Shown here one piece after another: positions 61,298 to 64,000 of a stretch of DNA of 64,000 nucleotides. The notes under the pieces were generated by a model that saw only the letters and a program-made list of their open reading frames with translations, had not been told where the DNA came from and searched no databases. The stretch spans positions 2,914,001 to 2,978,000 of the forward strand of contig NZ_CADCWQ010000001.1 in the NCBI RefSeq assembly GCF_902806455.1, written 5' to 3'. The DNA is from Virgibacillus doumboii (GTDB lineage Bacteria > Bacillota > Bacilli > Bacillales > Amphibacillaceae). The position numbers and the translations under genes were made by a program. Every line of letters begins with the position of its first letter. Position 1 is the first letter of the stretch.

Positions 61298-62767
61298 TTG
61301 GATACCGCTATTGTCATTTGGGGAATTGTAATTTATATTATTTTAGCATTAATTATTGCACTAATGTCACGTCTTGGTGACAGAAAAGGTATGTCAGGGT
61401 ATTATCTTGGCAACCGCAAGATGAATGGAATCCTTTCTGCGTTAAGTTACAGCGCCACAACTTACAGTGCATTCATGATGGTTGGTTTAGCAGGTCTGAC
61501 ATACCAGGGCGGTGTTGGTGCACTTGGTTTTGAAATAGTTTATTTTACCGGCGTTTCGCTTGTCGCCTTATTCGGGCCGCGTTTTTGGAAAGCAGGCAAA
61601 AAATTTGGATATGTAACACCATCTGAAATGGTTGGCGACCGGTATGAAAGTAAAGCTGCCGCTTCAGTTATCGCACTGGTCAGCTGTTTATTTCTCATAC
61701 CTTACTGCGCAGTACAGCTTGCTGGGGTCGGGTATCTTTTACAGGGGATTACAGACAACACCATTCCTTTTACAACCGGAGTAATCATTGCAACTGTTTT
61801 AGCGCTTCTGTTTTCCTATGCAGCAGGAATCCGTTCCGTAGTATGGACAGATTCACTTCAGGCAGTAATTATGATTATCACATCAACGATTGTCGCATTA
61901 TTAGTAATCAGTGAATTAGGCGGCTTCGGAAAATTCTTTCATACATTGCAGACGAATCACCCGGAGATGCTCACTGTACCCGGAAATGGATATTTTAATT
62001 TCCTGACGTTTCTGGGATTGACACTGCCCTGGTTTTTCTTTAGTTTGTCCAACCCGCAGGTAAGTCAGCGGATGTTCATGCCATCATCGCTAAAAGGATT
62101 AAGACAAATGTTGATTGGTTTTCTAATATTCGGGTTCATTTATACATTCGTATCGGTTTTATGGGGATTCTCAGCACTTCAGCTGTTCCCGGATCTCTCA
62201 ACGGCAGATTTAGCAACTCCTAAATTGTTGTCATCCAATCTGGTTCCACCAATTCTCGGTGTTATTGTAATGATCGGTATCTTGGCTGCTGCCGTTTCTA
62301 CCATCGACTCCATTATGCTGACACTGTCATCAATGTTCGCGCGTGACGTATATGGTAATTTGAAAAAAGCACCCGATGAACGCAAACAATTAACAGCAGG
62401 TAAAATTGTCATTCCTGTAATCGCCATTTTGGCTTACCTATTTGCGGAACTAGAGCTGAACTTGATTGCTGTGTTGTCCGTTGCTGCATCTTCCGGATTA
62501 ATTGTTGCCGTCCCGGCCTTTTTCGGTACATTTTTCTGGAAACGTGGAACGGCATCCGGTGTTATCACCAGTGTGACTTTAACAGCCATACTCGTTCTAA
62601 TCCTTGAGTTTACCGGCAATAGCCCACTCGGACTCAGTGCAGGTATTTGGGGGTTACTTATCTCAACCATACTGTTTATAGGGGTAAGTATAATGACAAG
62701 AGCACCGAAAGAAAAAGCATCCATATTCATGAATATTTTAAAAACTGAATCCGAAAATGCCGAATAG
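61298..62767 (+). CDS. sodium/solute symporter (SSS family)
   Basis: This protein of about 489 residues has thirteen predicted helices. The conserved YYLGNRKMNGILSALSYSATTYSAFMM lies near the start (about 30-56) and IGILAAAVSTIDSIMLTLSS later (given at about 325-344), the sodium-site region of the LeuT-like fold. It starts with TTG at 61298, one base after the DUF3311 stop, with GGGGGAAG before it. The substrate is not known; a monocarboxylate or amino acid is typical. Confidence 0.9.
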   Translation: MDTAIVIWGIVIYIILALIIALMSRLGDRKGMSGYYLGNRKMNGILSALSYSATTYSAFMMVGLAGLTYQGGVGALGFEIVYFTGVSLVALFGPRFWKAGKKFGYVTPSEMVGDRYESKAAASVIALVSCLFLIPYCAVQLAGVGYLLQGITDNTIPFTTGVIIATVLALLFSYAAGIRSVVWTDSLQAVIMIITSTIVALLVISELGGFGKFFHTLQTNHPEMLTVPGNGYFNFLTFLGLTLPWFFFSLSNPQVSQRMFMPSSLKGLRQMLIGFLIFGFIYTFVSVLWGFSALQLFPDLSTADLATPKLLSSNLVPPILGVIVMIGILAAAVSTIDSIMLTLSSMFARDVYGNLKKAPDERKQLTAGKIVIPVIAILAYLFAELELNLIAVLSVAASSGLIVAVPAFFGTFFWKRGTASGVITSVTLTAILVLILEFTGNSPLGLSAGIWGLLISTILFIGVSIMTRAPKEKASIFMNILKTESENAE

Positions 62768-62827
62768 CCGTAAAAAAGGTTGAAACATAACTAAAATATC
62801 AGTTCAAATGATGAACCAAACCTGCCT

Positions 62828-62970
62828 ATGCGGAGAAAATATATCTGGACTCCTGTTAGAGGAAAGGTATGGGTGAGCCTCCTTGCACCGGCGTTCTTTA
62901 CTGCAAGGGGGCGGTTTCACCGAACCTCTTGTAACACGGCGGGGTACTGAAGTATATCTCTATTGAAGTA
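62828..62970. repeat. divergent copy of the dispersed repeat element
   Basis: It runs from GCGGAGAAAATATATCTGG to AAGTATATCTCTATTG, opposite in orientation to the copy at 33334. GGACTCCTG, GGAAAGG and GAGCCTCCTTGCA recall the other copies. An internal inverted repeat CCTTGCA...TGCAAGG is specific to this one. The 296-bp gap between the symporter gene and the SRAP gene holds no gene. Confidence 0.55.
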
Positions 62971-63063
62971 TAATTCCGATACATGTTATAAGTATATGCC
63001 ACTATTTCCATTAATCGGATTAACGATAATAAAACACTTTATCATGATCATTTTCATATGGAT

Positions 63064-63732
63064 TTATTCAGCTAAAGGTGCAACACAAGCATCATCATTA
63101 TTTTTCGCCGCATTTACATAGCTGGAAACATTATATGCCGTAAATTCCTCTGCCTTAACTGATTGCAAAAATTGATGTACTTCTCCGGGATCCTGTCTGC
63201 CGGATACAATCCAATCATCCTCTTTTTCTTTTGGTAGAATAATCGGCATGCGGTGATGGATATCTGACATAAAATCATTTGCTTCTTTCGTAAGAATCGT
63301 ACAGGTGAACAGGTTTCTATCCTCCTGCTGCCATTTGTCCCAAAGTCCGGCAAAAGCAAATAACTTACGATCAGCCATTTGGATCCTCTTTGGTTGTTTT
63401 TCCTTCCCGTCACGCTTCCATTCATAAAAACTGTCAGCTACAATTAAACAGCGTTTTCGTGCCATCAGATTTTTAAAGCTTGGCTTCTCATGTGCTGTTT
63501 CACTGCGTGCGTTGATCATTTTGTAGCCAATTTTTTCATCTTTTGCCCATGACGGAACAAGGCCCCATCGCATATAACCCGCTCGTTTTTCTTTTCCATC
63601 ATGAATAATAGCAAGAACATTTTGTCCAGGTGCAATGTTATAACTTGGCTGATAACTATCAATTGCCTGCTCAATACCGAAGTCGTTCAAAATTTCCAGC
63701 TCATCGGCAAGCAACGTATACCGTCCACACAT
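63064..63732 (-). CDS. SRAP-domain protein (HMCES/YedK-like)
   Basis: This 222-residue protein forms covalent crosslinks to abasic sites in single-stranded DNA through its second residue, Cys2, after removal of Met1. The start is set by this chemistry: MCGRYTL begins at 63732, and a GTG 15 bases upstream would bury Cys2. Further active-site elements are NIAPGQ with Asn (about 36), ADSFYEWKR with Glu (about 105), and DIHHRMPIIL with His (about 161). It stands alone. Length agrees with the family. Confidence 0.92.
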   Translation of the reverse strand: MCGRYTLLADELEILNDFGIEQAIDSYQPSYNIAPGQNVLAIIHDGKEKRAGYMRWGLVPSWAKDEKIGYKMINARSETAHEKPSFKNLMARKRCLIVADSFYEWKRDGKEKQPKRIQMADRKLFAFAGLWDKWQQEDRNLFTCTILTKEANDFMSDIHHRMPIILPKEKEDDWIVSGRQDPGEVHQFLQSVKAEEFTAYNVSSYVNAAKNNDDACVAPLAE

Positions 63733-63837
63733 TAAATCATCCCGCACTCCTTTTATTAACTAAATTTAACTAAATCTAAACTTAATTCACCAAAAGGTAT
63801 TCTCCTCTGTTACCAAGAAGAATGTTATTTCAAACCC

Positions 63838-63856
63838 TCGGATTTACTTCCCGAGG
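63838..63856. other. hairpin at the end of the probable tnpB
   Basis: CCTCGG (63838-63843) pairs with CCGAGG (63850-63855 on the plus strand) around the stop codon. Insertion sequences of this class carry right-end hairpins and a guide RNA ending near here. I see the stem but cannot place the element's end. Confidence 0.35.
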
Positions 63857-64000
63857 CCAGCAGATGGAGTGAAACCACAAGCAATCTTTGCCTGTTTACA
63901 ATCCCACCAAACTGTATACATAGGGGATTCCACACCTACGTAGCCCGCGCGTGGCAATCGCTTTTTGGCTTTCTTTCCGATATTAACGGTGCTGTTGATA
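63844..64000 (-). CDS. 3' end of probable IS605/IS1341-type TnpB
   Basis: The last 51 codons of a reading frame entering from the right edge. It begins INSTVNIGKKAKKRLP and ends IACGFTPSAGLGK before the TAA at 63844-63846. The start recalls the DxN-A-NI motif following the last RuvC Asp of TnpB, and the ACG near the end resembles IS1341-type OrfB tails. A hairpin with stem CCTCGG/CCGAGG overlaps the stop. Only the tail is visible, so identity is tentative. Confidence 0.4.
   Translation of the reverse strand, partial: INSTVNIGKKAKKRLPRAGYVGVESPMYTVWWDCKQAKIACGFTPSAGLGK

Noticed and set aside
61199-62767. Start of the symporter gene at an upstream ATG inside the DUF3311 gene
   Set aside because: It would overlap the small gene by about 100 bp in another frame. 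TTG at 61298 has a good ribosome binding site and gives the family's usual N-terminus.

Overview
The window is chromosomal DNA from a member of the Bacillaceae, most likely close to the halophilic genera Virgibacillus, Oceanobacillus or Lentibacillus. The genus is inferred; family and order are well supported. The evidence is B. subtilis-like gene order (ygxA-ygzB-perR; bcp-gsaB-ygaD-ntdP-sspE-mutY-yfhP-yfhH-recX-yfhF-yfhE; pdaA, yfkD, yfkF, yfkJ-yfkI-yfkH), a gamma-type spore protein gene, CtsR and PerR operators, strong AGGAGG ribosome binding sites and moderate-to-low GC.

Layout. 1-7000: one rRNA operon on the minus strand, in the order 16S-23S-5S-Asn-Ser-Glu-Val-fMet-Asp-Phe-Tyr-Trp-His. 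It has two tandem promoters and a protein-coding intervening sequence inside 23S helix 45. 7000-13000: the ygxA/ygzB/perR stress locus, a cobalamin adenosyltransferase, a hydroxyacid dehydrogenase, a sugar transferase, a bacterioferritin-comigratory peroxiredoxin and a K+ channel. 13000-17600: a complete Bce-type peptide-antibiotic sensing and export module (regulator, kinase, ATPase, permease). 17600-30500: the conserved gsaB-yga-yfh block, interrupted by a short-chain dehydrogenase and a large secreted metalloprotease with an aspartate-rich tail. 30500-36400: an XRE regulator, a yxlEFG-like ABC exporter and a ytrA-like GntR/ABC operon with duplicated membrane subunits. 36400-44000: a ribbon-helix-helix/SPFH pair, a secreted metallo-beta-lactamase-fold protein, clpE with CtsR sites, small membrane proteins and an acyl-CoA synthetase. 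44000-49300: a PAS-GGDEF-EAL-PilZ protein and a fused oligopeptide-type permease. 49300-64000: pdaA, an antiporter, the yfk genes, an amino-acid ABC pair, a ZosA-like P-type ATPase behind a perfect Per box, niaR, a DUF3311/sodium-solute symporter pair, an SRAP-family protein, and the 3' end of a probable tnpB at the right edge.

Between the genes the window holds two families of non-coding repeats that standard feature types do not explain. The first is a set of seven intergenic arrays of imperfect 20-22-nt tandem units. Every one lies just past the 3' end of a gene, and every one can be read in the same orientation relative to such a gene. The second is a dispersed 120-260-bp element with inverted ends, which carries a smaller cassette of about 45 bp. 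A copy of that cassette also sits inside the tRNA cluster. These, the rRNA intervening sequence with its look-alike in the 16S leader, and a DnaA-box cluster around yfhE are the most interesting observations.

Functional links visible here: PerR is encoded at 8494-8943, and Per boxes precede both perR and the zosA-like gene 47 kb away. Envelope defence is represented by the Bce module, the GntR/ABC operon, the yxl-like exporter and the SPFH protein. Heat and protein-quality control is represented by clpE.
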